DNA from: Aptenodytes patagonicus
Lineage: Eukaryota; Chordata; Aves; Sphenisciformes; Spheniscidae
Length of the DNA stretch: 64,000 nt
Reading direction: 5' to 3'
Assembly (NCBI RefSeq): GCF_965638725.1
Contig: NC_134963.1
Location: 6,517,501-6,581,500, forward strand
The position numbers and the translations under genes were made by a program. This document shows positions 46,021-64,000 of this stretch, in pieces; position 1 is the first letter of the stretch, and the number at the start of each line of letters is the position of its first letter. The notes beneath the pieces are model-generated. The model made no database searches, was not told where the DNA came from, and was given only the letters and a program-made list of their open reading frames with translations.

Positions 46021-49000
46021 AATCCCATGTCCCGAGACTTGGACTTGATATAAGTTTCTTAAATATTTACAGAGAACAAAAAGTTCGATTAAAGCGAAGT
46101 GCCTGGACGGGCAGGCAGCAGCAGCAGGCTCTGCTTCGCTAATGGGGGCTCGGTGATTTGGAACATCTCCCAGTTGGGCTCCCTGGGCTGGGAGAGTTTA
46201 ATGGTTGGCAGAATGAGCTACTTACATTGGCAGTTGATCCAAGAACTTGGGTTGCTCTGGCAGCACAAAAGGGCCTGTTCCTGCACTGGAGAGGTGACGC
46301 GTTGCCCTGTGCTTTGCTATAAAGGCCGTTAAGATGCCAGCTCTTTCCCAGAACTATTTAACTATTTAAAAATTCCCTGAATTTTTGTTGTTCCTGCTTT
46401 TTTCCTAACGTTTAGTGTATAGTATATTGTGTTATTCCTTGACGCGCAGTATGGTTTGATGAGTTGAAGCTGGTAACTTGGCTTCATCCTCTTGGAATAC
46501 TGGGTAGTTTTCCAGGAAACTTAAGCGTGATGACATCAGCAGAGCAAGAACAGGGATCTGTGGATACGCATCCTCCTTAGACTGGTCTGTGTAAGCTGCT
46601 GTCCATACGGTTCTTGAGATACGTTTGTCTGTCGGGAAGCCAGTAAAAAGCTGCGATCTGTGACCGAGGAGCTTTTTTGCCTTGTAAAACTTGACGGGGT
46701 CCTAGTTAGCCAGCGACGGAGTGGGGCGGCGGCGTAACCTCAGTTTCTGGTTTTCCTGCTGAGGTCCACAGTGAAAGTGCGATGGAGGCAATGTTTGTAT
46801 GGATTGAATTGTCGCTGTCGATCTGGTAGTCCCACGTGGCCTGGAATGCAGGTAACTGTTTAACTAATGAGGGGAAAGTTTTTGGCATTACTCTGGAAAA
46901 AAACTGTAATTCTTGTATTAGCCTAAGTTCTAGCTGGCCTGGGTAACTACTGGATCCTGGTGTCGCTGCTGGCGGTTACAAGAGGAGGAACAGGGCATGG
47001 AGACAGGCTTTAACATTTCGTCAGCTCAACCAGGACGGCTTTTAATAGGTAGGAAAGGAGGTGGCTCCAGCTAACTTCTCGGTGTCTGTTCTGCGGAGGA
47101 TAATGTCACGCTGAAACTTGGCCAATTCGATAAGGCTGGAGGATTCTGTCAAGTGTTTGCTCCCCTTACGGAAATACTGGGCTCTGAGAAGTTTTAAGGA
47201 CCTTCCACCCAGTAACGCTCCAGCCCTGGAAATATTTGAGTTTTTGCAAAAGGGGTTTAACCCTTCCTGTGCTGTGCTTTGATTTCTGCTTTTGTTCCTG
47301 CCGCCTCTACTGCCTGAAAAGGGTGATTAGGAAAGATTCGTTTCATTTCCTTTTGTGCCATGATTTACCATCCGTGCCATGAATTCAGAGGCTTTCCATG
47401 GTGGAAGGAAGAACATCCATCACCTGGTCTTAAATAGGTGTAGGGACACTTATATCTTGCTACAGGGATTCCTTGGGTAGGACACTGGGCTGCTGGGTGT
47501 GCAGCCATGGCACGAAGGGAAGCGTTGCCTATTGGAGGCAGGACTCGGCCGTTCCTCTCCCCTGCCCTGAGGGGAGGGGAAAGCCTACGGCCCGCTCCTA
47601 ACCCCGGTCTAGTCCCATTGCCAAGCCAGTGAGGATTGCCTTTCCACTGGGCCGTTAGCAACAGGTGAAAGAGGAACCGAGTAGCTTGGTGGGACGCCAC
47701 CAGGGGGCTTTCACGGAGATGGAACTGTCTTGGTGAAGACTTCAAAGACCAACGCCTGCTGTGCAGCTGGTGAGGGGAGCTCTTAGTCCCATTAGGCTTT
47801 AAGATCAGAGTGTCAGCAGCTCCGTCTTGTGAAAGGTCGGATGTTGTTAGTCTTTCAAAGTACATCTGTCGGATAAAAGCCCTTCTGGCTTAGGTAGAGA
47901 CCTCCCGAATGAGCACGTGGAACCTGAAGAGGTGTAGGGAAGAGCTAAATGCTGAGCTGGTCTCACCAGGGCAGCTCTGAGTAGACACAGAAAAGTGACT
48001 TCAGGAGTTAGAGCAATTTCCAAGAAGAAGAGAGGAGTGTCCTGGGAAGTCTGTGTGCTCCAGGGTCAGCGTCAACTTGAGAAAGGAATTCGGGACTTCA
48101 ATTTTAGGTGCTTGAATTTCACTTCAACACCTTTATTAGCTCTGTCCTTCAACCCAGACTAAGGGAATGAGCACCTTGTTCCCTGCTGTGGTAGGCAGCC
48201 ACCGGCAGCAGTAGCCTTTCTCTGGTTTAGTTACATGTGCTGGTGTAGATCTGGTGCTGTGCAGCACACATTAATTCTTCAGGCTAGTTTTGGCACGTCG
48301 CATACAGCTTTATTGCAGAGTCTGGTTGACACAATGTGGGTAGAAATGTCGGCGGCGCTGCTTGGGGAGGTTCTGTAACGTTAGGAGGTGGAGAACTTGT
48401 TAAAGCAGGTTCTGGGTGCTTTGGAAACTTGGCCTTGATTTCTGACAGGCCACCTGCAGTTTGCATGCCTTGTCTGACGGACTGGAGATTGAGTCGATGT
48501 TATAGTGATTTTCTCCTGGTTTTCTTTTTGATCTGTGAGAGGTTTGGGAGCTGTAAGCAAGAGCAGCGTGGGATTTGGAAAGCAGCCCATCATGAGTCCG
48601 TACTCTCTGGTTGGGGCTGAGGCTTCCAGCACCTGACGGCTGGTTTATGAGCACGGGTGGGTGGCTGTGGCTTGGGTTCTTGTGCTATCAGTTCACTGAA
48701 TGTATGAAGCCCCTTGGTGGGATGTCCCGAGAAGCTGCAGTGCCCACGAACCAGAGGCTTAGGTTTTATAATGGTACAGGATTTAGTACCCATAACTCAT
48801 AGCCAGAGGTGAACTGTATCCACAGCAAGGCAGCTGCTGCAAAACAGGACTGGAATTGCTGTTTGCAGCATGGTGAGATGATGGATATTTGGCAGGAATT
48901 GCTGGACAGCTGAAGAGCTCCACCATGAATAGTTGTTGGCATGGCAGCCCCGAGTCAGCCCGGCTCTGGACGGTGAGGTTGTTCTCCCAGGAAAGGGAAA

Positions 49001-50118
49001 GGCCACACATTTGATGAGTTAAGGGGTGGTGGGAGCTTTCCTGTCCATGGTTTGCCTGGTGCAGGTCAGTCTTGTACCTAAACTGAAGGTCCGCGTTAAT
49101 GCTTAAGTCGCGGCGAAGGGCAGTGACAGGAGAAACTTCTTTTAAGTTACAACTTCTGTCTGGGGTGTCCTGCCTCGCTGCATGCAGGGCAGCAGCAAGC
49201 GCAAGATCAAAACGCTCGGTGTTTTGCAATCACGGTGTGCTGGAGCTGCGTGACTTGGTTATGAAGGCATGAGCTGGGTGCAGCTTGATTGTTGCTAGCC
49301 ACTGATGTTATCTTACCCTGGCAGTAAAGCGGTGCTCCTTGCCTGCCTCTGCAGGAAAAATTGACTCTGCCACCTGCGTAAATAGCAGGAGGTTTGTAGC
49401 AGCCTGGACTTAGCAGGTTTTGGGTGTTTGTGGCCATTTCTCAACTTTATTTCAGTTAATTATGGTAGCCTCTCTGCCTCAAAGAGAGGCCGAACGGGAC
49501 ACACCAAGCGGTTCGTGGAGGCTGGCCACCGTTCATAGTTGCTGTAAGCTCCCTGCCTCTCGGCTGCTTTCCTTGGACTCCTGAACCTACACGTGTAAAA
49601 TTGGCCTAAAAGTCCCTTCCTTTGCCATGCCTGAAGAGCCAGACTGGTAAATTTTACCTCTTCTCTTAAAGTTGGTGATGTCAGCAAAATCCTGTGTCTG
49701 GCTTATGTGCAAGCTGGCACTGCCCCAAAAGCACTAACGCAAATGGAAGTGTCTAGGTGGTCCCAGGACACTGCACATTCCCCACCAGCAGCTCCAGGAG
49801 GGGGAAGAGGATAACTCTTACAGATTCACTTGTAAGGGGATAATCCTTATAGGTTCAGTTCCCACTGTCTGTTTACACAAGCGACAGGGACTTGCCCTGA
49901 TTAGGCAAATAGCCCGAGCCTGCTAAACTGATGTCCGAAGGCTTCCCTGCACTTCCACGTGGTTAAATTGTTGGGGTGAAATATTTCAGAAGAATGCGTC
50001 AGGTGCACAGAGCTCTGCAGACTGAGCAGAGGGTGGATTGCTCATCTGTCTTCTACAGTCCTGTGACTTTTCCTGTGGCTTTTTTCCTAGCTGAGGTTGC
50101 AAAGCAAATTTGCCATCT

Positions 50119-50136
50119 CCCCCCCCCCCCCCCCCC
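50119..50136. repeat. Poly-C tract, 18 nt
   Basis: Eighteen consecutive C in the ANAPC7-ATP2A2 interval. Similar to the tracts at 10031 and 46004. Confidence 0.85.
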
Positions 50137-51818
50137 GAGGCTTTTCTCCTTTCTCGCCCACCCTCCTGGGGGTGGATGTGGGTTCTAATCGTATGCAAAT
50201 TCACCTCAATGTAAAAATAGGGCTATTTTCTGCCCTCTGGATTTAGAATTTGATGTAATGTATCTATAATGCCTAATAACTGAAGCTGTGGGGAACTGTT
50301 TTCTGTCAGTGGCCTCATCCATGCAACGCTTTAGAGCAGGGGTTTGCAGTGAGGAGGGGGAAGATGAAGTTGTTTATCTTGGCATCTCTTACCACACGCT
50401 CCTGCACTCAAGTACCTAGCAACCCCCCCCCCGAGCGTCATGTTTTCTTCGTATGGCTGTACTCCAAAGTGCTGCTTACAGTTCATTTGGGTGACTAGTT
50501 ACGAGTGAATCTTGCAGATCATAATTTAAAAAAACGTTTAAAAACAAGTGGAGAGGTTGGTCTCAGTTTGCTCACCAGCGAGGCGCTGTCTGAACGCAGA
50601 ACTGCTGAAACCGTCCATGGAATGTAACTCGTCGTGGCAGCAATGCAGATGGAGCGAGAGCTGTTCTCTGAATAATGACTTCGTATCATCACTAATCTTT
50701 ACACTTGGTACCAGTGCTGGCGACATGTATTTCTGCAAGTTGAAAAAAGGGACACCAGATCAGCTGGGCAGCAGGAGTAACTTTCACACAGCTGTGTTGG
50801 TACAACACCTGAGCGCGTAGGTCTGAGAAACCGGACTTCAGCTGCCTGCTGTTGAGAAAGAAGTGAGCCTCGTTTGCCTCTCGTTGGTTCCTAATTAAAG
50901 CAAGGCTAGAGGTTATGACAGGGGGAGAGGTGCTAATGGGGCAGTTTCTTCCACTGTGTTCTGGACAAATGACTTTAATCGTTTAGCTGGGGTGTCTGTG
51001 TAAGGCGTTAATAGGACATCTGCCACTGCCTTCGGGCGCTCGCTGCGCCTGTGCTGTCTGCAGTAGACCAGCTGGGAAGGCTTGCGGGCGACGGTGCTGT
51101 TGGTGTGTGCTGAAGCCAGGCTATAAATAAGACGGGGGGAAGCGCTGCAGTTGTAGATAACAGCTGAGTGCTGAACTCGGTTCTGACAGCCTCAGCCCAG
51201 AGGTTAGGAGCAGAGCTCAGCTTGCTTAGAACAACACTACCATAGTAGGAAGCAGGCACGAGCAGTTCAGCCCTATGTATTAATGCATCCTCCACCATCT
51301 TACGGTTCAGCTGAACAATGGAATTCAGCCCTAGTATTTTTAAACCTCACGCTGTCGTGTTTGAAGGGTCTCCGATGTGTCACCTCATTTGGATAACACC
51401 GTTTGCTAGCAGCGTGCTGGTATCACGGGCTGGAGGTTAAGAGGCATTACATTTAATTTCTCACACAGTACTGCAGTTGGCTGAAGTTGCGTATTTAGAG
51501 AGGCTCCCCCTCCTCTTACTCCGAACAAAATTCAGTTTATGGGCTTTGGAGTCAGAGCATTACAGGACACTTGGAAAATCCAGCCTTTAGCCTTGGAGCG
51601 CCTTTAGTCTTGCCTCATGCTTAACAGCGACTGCTGCCCATGCTTTGGGGAACGGCATGAGCCGTAACTGCCAGAAGCACTCCCAGCAGGCTGCTCGTGG
51701 GGGGTACTTTGAAGCCTTTTGCCTACGGAAGGGGGAAGAGACTAGCAGCTACTTCAGGTTGGGGCAATTTAGAAAATAGAGAAGGACAAAAAATGAAGAT
51801 GTAGTTGGGAAAGAAATG

Positions 51819-51824
51819 TTTATT
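51819..51824 (-). terminator. Candidate distal ATP2A2 (SERCA2a) poly(A) signal
   Basis: AATAAA on the minus strand about 1.07 kb past the SERCA2a stop. Another hexamer lies at 52129-52134. Either could end the 2a transcript; the region between is AT-rich like a 3' UTR. Confidence 0.5.
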
Positions 51825-52895
51825 TTAAGTTTCTCAGAGGGATTTTACAAACAATGGAGCATTTTAAAAAAATTGAGTGATCAAAGTACGTGACAGTGTC
51901 CCTTAAACACACACACAAGCCCCTGGACAGAGGAAATCACACCAGCGAGGAGGTCAATACTGCTGGAAGAGCAGCTGGCATCTGCATAGTTCTAGGAGGA
52001 AAGATTGCAATGGTTGGTGCTATAAGTGTCATCCTGGCATTAATATGAGAGCACTGAAGTATGTACACATGTACCTGCGGAAAACAAAGTGCATAAAATA
52101 ACACGCAACGTATGTATTGTAGAATAAATTTATTTACCTGATACAAATGAAACTAGGTGTGATGCTTCTTACTGTCAGCATGTAAATAGACAACTGATCT
52201 TATTTACAACTACTAAAGGTCATACATGCAGTTGTGGTAACTGGCTAAGTCGGTCGTTTCTTTTTAGATAAATGCATCACAATATTTTGTATTGCACCAA
52301 CATCTGTCTTACTGCCTTAGATTTAAATAAGTTACATTACAGTGCAAAATAGGTTCATTTGCACACATGATAAAAAATCCAAAGTTATGAACTGGAGGCT
52401 TACGGTTTAACATTAATCTGTAATCTTTTCAATGAATTTTATAAATAGGGTAGCATTGTACATAAGCTGTTACAGAGTAGTATGTTTGGATGATACAATA
52501 CAGAGAAAGATTTGTCTACAGCCGCAGGCATGCATTATTTTGATATTGTACATTTTATAAACTGACATTTTACATACAGAAATATGGAAAATTGGCTGAC
52601 AGCTCCACGATTCTTGTTCAAGGAGAAACAAACTCTTCTCCGTGCAGCACAGAAACCAAACTTCTCTGGAGAGAGTTTCCAATTCGGTAAGCTATATTGC
52701 ACGTTTGTACATCTGTATAATGAAGTCCTAATGGTACCACACATTTCTTCCACAGAGAACACAATGAGTTTTGTTTTAGGGAAAGCAAAGAATCTTTACA
52801 CATGATACATGCAGAAGTTTTGGTAGATGTGTTGCTAAAGACACATGCACGCAACAAAACAACCTTACATTTCTGCAAAATTGTTTAGGAAGCGA
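51825..52895 (-). other. ATP2A2: ATP2A2 SERCA2a 3' UTR
   Basis: Minus-strand sequence after the 2a stop begins TCGCTTCCTAAACAATTTTG and continues with CAGAAATGTAAGG and AGCAACACATCTACC. This closely follows the mammalian SERCA2a 3' UTR as I remember it, which supports the exon call. The 3' limit is inferred from hexamers. Confidence 0.7.
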
Positions 52896-52915
52896 TTACT
52901 CCAGTACCAGTATTG
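52896..52915 (-). CDS. ATP2A2: SERCA2a alternative C-terminal exon (coding part)
   Basis: After a CTTTTCAG acceptor on the minus strand the exon completes the Ala codon left open by the internal donor at 58379 (G|CA) and encodes Ile-Leu-Val-Leu-Glu, then TAA. The resulting tail is AILVLE; the mammalian 2a tail is AILE. The exon is joined across a 5.46-kb intron. This form is the cardiac and slow-muscle pump. The extra two codons come from a near-perfect repeat of six bases, ACTGGT/ACTGGA. Confidence 0.9.
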
Positions 52916-55900
52916 CTGAAAAGGAAAGAAAGAAAAGGCATCAGTGAATGAAAGGATGAACGCTGTCTGTCATTACACAAGCAAGACTAAGATCAACAGT
53001 GACAGAAGAAAGAATGTTAAGTTTGATAACTGGCTGCTCTGTCGCTGAAGGGACACTCTCAGGTTACTTTGTTCTTAAAGCCTAGAACCCTCTGGATTAT
53101 GGCTCAGTCCTTCTGAATGCAGCAGAGCTCCCTTTATCAGCAGCAAAGCCAGCACTTCCTACAGAAGACTGCAGTGAAAAAGAATTAAGACACATTTAGA
53201 TAGCTTTTGGCTTTCTCTGCCTGACTAGCAGCAATAGACAAGCCTCGCTTACTTGTCATTTTTACTTTCAAGTTCCATACTACACAGTTTGAGCTCAAGT
53301 TTTTAAGAACTTTAAGGGTATGTTTTTCTAATCAATGCATTATAGTGCAAGTTTGGCCCCGAAGTGACCTGACAATGTCCCTTTTCCAAGTTATGCAGCT
53401 TATTCTGGGAAGCAGTAGGAAAGCTTTGAAGAAGTCATTAAACTCCACAGATTAATGCGTAGGCAAAGGGTAGAGTACAACGTAATAAAGCTACTACTGT
53501 ACTTTACCCCTAAAATACAGTGTAAGGTTAGCCTTGCGTCTAGGAGAGAAGACCAGTGTACTGATTCCCTAGAACTTGATGGCGGCTCTTCAAAACACTG
53601 CTTCAACACTATAAAATTTAGGCTCTCCTGCTAAGATTTGAAAATGCATATTAATGTAATTAAGGATGTAATTAGCAGAGATTAGGGAAACAGTTAATGG
53701 TTAGAAGTGTAAAAAAGTAAACAAGACAGGTGCAAGAGACAGACAACTTTGTATCAGTTTTACCTCCCTTCATCTCGGCAAATTCAACCATCTTTAAGCC
53801 GTTTACCACGTATACTCTGTGCATCAGCTGTGTTCTTGGAACAGTGACAGAGGACTGCTGTACTGCATTTTATCATCAGATTAAAAACCTCATTTTCTTA
53901 CCATTAGCCTTCTCCAAAATAGTCTCCCTACAAACATAAGCCTCGTAGCGTTTTGACAGACTGGTATATATTTTTCTGCAGCCTCTTTCATCCTTATTTA
54001 TTTGCAATAATATTTTGGGAAACCAAGTATGACTATTTTTATTGCTTGGATGCCAGCAAAAAGGAACAGCTCGTTGTGTAGCTCACAAGCAGTACTTTGA
54101 GCCACTCACATTTGAAAGCAGAGCGGGCCTGAGGCACAACGAAGATAAAGGCCCGTCTAAATATTTGACATACGACTGCAGCTGCCTGACCATTTTCTTT
54201 GCTCTGATTCGGACGAGGCTACAGAACACTGAATTCAGGAGGAGCTGCTCTCATACCAAACCCCACTGGTTTACCCAGCATAAGCCGTTATCCTTCCTGG
54301 TGTTCCTAGCATAAGGTAGCATCAATCACATGATTGACACTAGTCTTACACACCTCTCACACTACAAAATAAGTAGCAATATGTGAGGACACTAAGGAAT
54401 CCAGAAAACAGCAGAGATGAAAAAGCTCAGTGAGGCAAGAGCAAAAGGAAACAAAAAGTATAAAGTTATTTTCTAAAAATGGGGTGGGAGATAAAGCCTG
54501 GGTAACTTTGAGTCATTTCTGCTTAAGTAAGTGCTTCTGTTTATATATTCACAGGGCTAACACTTTAAAATAGGAGTTACCTATTTCTATCCCCAGGTAA
54601 CCCTAGAACAGTGAGGAGGCTGGAGAAGAAATATGTAGGGAACAAAGAAATTGAGAGTTTCAACTTTGAGATGTTGGTAAGCAAGTCTATTCTAAATTGA
54701 CAAGTCCTCCCTTCTTGGCTTCTCTAGATGAAAGGACTGATAGCTAAAGAATGATGGGATCTACACAATTAAGGATAAGCATTTTGGTTAACACGTTTTC
54801 TTGCAGTGCATTACTAACCTGGCATTGTATTTCTATAGTTTCTGTAACTGAAAAGCCAAGCCATCAGCTGCCTTATGCTATTCTAACACAAGAAGCACAC
54901 TCAAGCAACCTCCCACAGCCTACTCAGCTGAGAAGGGTTAAGACAAGATCCACAGCACTCCAGCTCCAAGATCACAAGGAAGCTTGCAACAGACTTATTT
55001 CAGGGCAGGGTGCTTCACCACCTAGGAGGAAGCTCCTGGTAGGTCTTAACATTTGGCCAGTCCAGACCTCACAAGGCTGGTATTTACCATGTAGTGGCAA
55101 CACTTGAAAAACAGAAGTACTGAAAGCATAGCCACAGCTGCCATTGAACCTGAGATAGGCAAGTGTTGATCTTGGGGAACCCTATTGCTCCACTTCTACA
55201 GGAAAATTTGGACAGCAAGACTGGGAGAAATAAAAGAAAAACAGGGTAGATGAAGATTGCTTGGGCTCTTTAGGAGCCCAAGTCTTTAGGACCGTTCCCG
55301 TAACCTCAGGAGCCTGTAGGGATGAATGCCACTCCAGTTACCCACTGGTCATCCAGTTTCAAAGGCAAACTCCAAGGAACACAAGGCCCTAATGCAAGTG
55401 CCCCTAAGACATGCGATACGAGTGAGCTCTCAGATGTCAGTATGGAAATCCATGACACAAGCAGTAAGATTCATCTTCACCACAGACAGAGATCCAACAA
55501 AGAAGTTGTTGAAGACTGGATTCTACTTATCAACAGTCGTTTCCCCCTTCAGCTTCTTAGAGACAGGGAAAAAGGGGGTGTATAGCAGGATTATTTGGCA
55601 TAATAGACAGGAATAGGATTGTACAAGAAGCAGAATCGTTCACGATGACACAGTCAGATATGTGGCTTTAAAAAGCCCATCAACACGCTGCTCTGGAGGT
55701 TCACACAGAACCAGTGTTCAAAGATTCAGTGGTGTTCCTGCCCTGGAAAATGTTTGTCAATAATGTTGGGAGCACATAGAACTAACTTGCTAGTATTTGT
55801 TTCCAACAAATAACACACTTGCACATATTTTGATCTCAAGGAATCCTAAATCACATGACCTATTATTTTTCTGTTTCAAGAAACAGGGACAAGTCTCATA

Positions 55901-56879
55901 TTACTCATTTATTGATACAGCAAATGGCCGGTGCTGGCCGCTGGTTTTGTGGTATGCAAAACCTTAGTTTGGCAGACAGGTTCTTCTACACTAAAAAGGA
56001 GATTCAATGGGATTTAAATGCTTACAGTTCAGCAGCACACCCACTACATCATCAGGTCCAGCTCCTCTGAGTCACTTCAGCATCAACTTACACAAGTCTA
56101 TATAAACAGTGAGTATTCACAATGCAGTGGCATTTCAGATAGGGCGTGTGTATTTTGAAGGTAGCATCTATATTTGAGAGCTTGAAACCTAGAGAATTAT
56201 CTGTGCTCACTGGATTCCAGCTGGCACCAACAGAACTTAGCTTTTAACTATCATCCTCCTCTATAAGGAATCAGAAAGCTGTTTGAATTTGGTTATTAAA
56301 GCAGACTGAGCCAGCAGAAGATAACACTGTCTACAAAGACACAGTGACCCCAGTACAATTTTCAGACTATCCTGTTAAGCTGAGACTGTTCTTTTGTCTT
56401 TTCATATGACCACTGTAAAAAGTGTTTCCACTTACTGGGAACAATAAGCTGTTTTTGCAAAGAGGAGTGCCTGCACTTTGAGCCCTGCAGATACCAGAGA
56501 CGAGGGAAGGGTGGTCAGCCCAGACGGGCATCCCCTATTTCAGAGCAAGAAAAAGCTTTGGAGTAAACCAGCGCCTGACCACAAGTACCAGAGTGTTTTG
56601 GACACTGAACATTCATGCGAACAGCTGTCACTGTCTTAAGTTACAGATTTGTCCAATTTTATCTCAAACTTAAGACCAAAAGCTGTAAGATCTTGGGGCA
56701 CTAAGGCTCCTGGGTGCTATAAAACAAGACCTAAAATACACTAAACCAAAAGCAAGTGCTTTGCCCTTGGAATCAGTAATTTGAGCTTCAGACCACAAAA
56801 CAAAGAGTCTAAAGTGGTGATAATAATGTAGCACAGCAGAGTTTGACAAAACACAGCATGGGAATGAAGGAAATTACTA

Positions 56880-56885
56880 TTTATT
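56880..56885 (-). terminator. Candidate SERCA2b poly(A) signal
   Basis: AATAAA on the minus strand about 1.35 kb past the SERCA2b stop codon. Cleavage here would remove the 2a exon and so fix the 2b choice. Not verified; other hexamers may exist. Confidence 0.35.
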
Positions 56886-58229
56886 CTTCAACATGTATAC
56901 AGCATATGCTATTTTACAGCAAGTCACCACTGGCATGGTGAAATGGAAGAGAAATACTCACTTTAGTCGATGAAAGTTGGAAGGCATTGGAGAAAAACAC
57001 CACAGTTAGGACTGTTAATGACTTACACATTGTTGATACAGGACTGAATCTGAAAACATGCTTTAACATTTACCGTAATAATGAAGGTGGTTAGTGCCAC
57101 ATCAAAATAAAAATAGTTCTATACAATATGTTCAATTTGGTCATGTGCTATTTACAGATTTTACAAAACACACACACGAGCTTGTTACTTCAAGTCAGGC
57201 TAACAACAGGCCAGCAGAGTAACTCCATGTATACAACTGATCATTAGTGCCCTAAGTGTAGTAAATCCAATTTCTAGCTATGCAGTGCAAGTTACTTTTT
57301 CCAGGACTCATTACAAGTTTTGATTTGGGGGGGGGAGGGGGGAAGAAAGGATCTGACACATGTAAATAAGGTATTAAAACCCAACTTAAACCCTCTTTTG
57401 AATTAAAACAGATTGTGTTTGTTAAAAAGGCTTGGTTTAGATTTAAGTAGACAGAAGTAGCCCTCCCTATCCCTGCATAATGGGCAACACTGGCAAAATA
57501 AGGTCTGTTACAATAAAATACAATAGACACTTAAATAAATAATCTTAAAAAACAACCCTATGTGTGTTGAGAGTATGGAAGAACCCCAGCAGGCTGCACC
57601 TGGAATGGTATTTTCTGCACAAGCAAGATTAGGCATACCTCATACAGAAACTGGTGTAAACAAGGACAGTCAAGAACCAAGAGGGAGGGAACAGGAAGAG
57701 GGGAAATCAAGAAGAAATCCTGACTGAGGTAGCAGTACTCTCTACTCAGTGCAGAAAGTTCTGCTTATGAATAAAACCTGACTTTATGACAAATTAAGAT
57801 TGGATGATCATGCAGAAGACAAACAGTTACATGCTTTTTTAGTTTTAGACGACACACATTCATTCCCTAAAATCTGCTGCCAATTTAGTTTGATAGTGTC
57901 CGCTGGCTCAAAAAAAATTTGCTTTTTTTACATGATGAATAGACTATTGAACAGAACACTGTACATGCTTTTCATCTACAAAAAAATATTTGCATAAAAT
58001 AGTGTTAGTTCTCTGTACATGTCAATGGACACTTTAACTGTGTATAAAAGAGGAATATATTGCCCCCACTGAAGTCAGAAAAAGCAAAAAACCAAAACCT
58101 AGATTATGAAACCTCCATCACCGGCAAATATGTTCATGTGAAAATTCAGCAGAAATAGACAGTTGCTCTAAACAATAAAAAAATTAAGTTAAACTTTTTC
58201 TTTGAATGTAAAACTTGTCACCATGTCAG

Positions 58230-63834
<5,605 letters not shown>

Positions 63835-64000
63835 TTAGCAAAACAATCATCTTGCTTGCATGCTAAATATCTCTCAGCATAGTGACATTTGTTTTTACTA
63901 CTTGTCCACAATATTCTGTGGTTCTACATTGAGCAATTAAGACATTGAGGCCTATGTCACCCTGCCATTTGGTCAAAACCAGTGTATTATGCATGATATA

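Larger units (their letters stand above)
41046..51800. other. Long tail-to-tail interval between ANAPC7 and ATP2A2
   Basis: About 10.7 kb in which I recognise no protein-coding exon. The left 1-2 kb may be extended ANAPC7 3' UTR. From about 45 kb the sequence becomes more GC-rich, with minus-strand open frames of 148-166 codons (47365-47865, 48783-49229), but these lack a recognisable domain, start context or splice partners. Long homopolymer tracts occur at 44966, 46004 and 50119. No CR1 copy, tRNA or known small RNA was noticed. A lineage-specific non-coding transcript cannot be excluded. Confidence 0.6.

Noticed and set aside
47365-47865. 166-codon minus-strand open frame
   Set aside because: No recognised domain, no splice partners, composition unlike a conserved protein; possibly a chance frame in GC-richer DNA.
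48783-49229. 148-codon minus-strand open frame
   Set aside because: Same reasons; a second frame overlaps it and neither resembles a known family.

Overview
This is a 64-kb piece of a vertebrate nuclear genome, most likely from a bird. It holds intron-containing genes with GT-AG and a few GC-AG introns, CpG-island promoters, truncated CR1 LINE copies of the sauropsid type and several very long poly-G/poly-C tracts. The proteins are close to the mammalian orthologues as I remember them. The gene neighbourhood fits a small GC-rich chromosome such as chicken chromosome 15, but I cannot name the species from sequence alone.

Layout. 1-3018: sequence downstream of CCDC62, no gene seen. 3019-9544 (-): CCDC62, ten coding exons, 604 aa. 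9640-10130: CpG-island promoter of CCDC62 with a perfect palindromic CRE. 11277-17809 (-): DENR, seven coding exons, 198 aa, with a 20-nt microexon and two GC-AG introns. About 18.8-19.5 kb: CpG-island promoter shared head to head by DENR and GPN3, carrying a TCTCGCGAGA element and a minisatellite. 19513-23670 (+): GPN3, eight exons, 284 aa. 26641-31268 (+): ARPC3, seven exons, 178 aa. 32961-40914 (+): ANAPC7, eleven exons, 565 aa. 41-51.8 kb: a long interval in which I see no gene. 51.8-63.8 kb (-): the 3' half of ATP2A2 (SERCA2), with both alternative C-termini, 2b and 2a. The 5' half lies beyond the right edge.

The genes are unrelated housekeeping or tissue genes, not one pathway: spermiogenesis (CCDC62), translation reinitiation and recycling (DENR), RNA polymerase II assembly (GPN3), actin nucleation (ARPC3), cell-cycle proteolysis (ANAPC7) and calcium pumping (ATP2A2). 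From memory of the human map, ATP2A2-ANAPC7-ARPC3-GPN3 lies at 12q24.11 and DENR-CCDC62 at 12q24.31. If so, the DENR/GPN3 junction is an evolutionary breakpoint that falls inside a shared promoter.

Exon borders were placed by hand from splice sites, phase and recalled orthologue sequences. In all five complete genes the exon lengths sum to an open frame ending at the expected stop. I found no undescribed biological system. The most interesting signals are the frame-breaking microexon next to a GC donor in DENR, a two-residue insertion in the SERCA2a tail, the CRE palindrome at a testis gene, a short upstream ORF overlapping the CCDC62 start codon, and the composite DENR/GPN3 promoter. No endogenous retrovirus or virus-like element was recognised.
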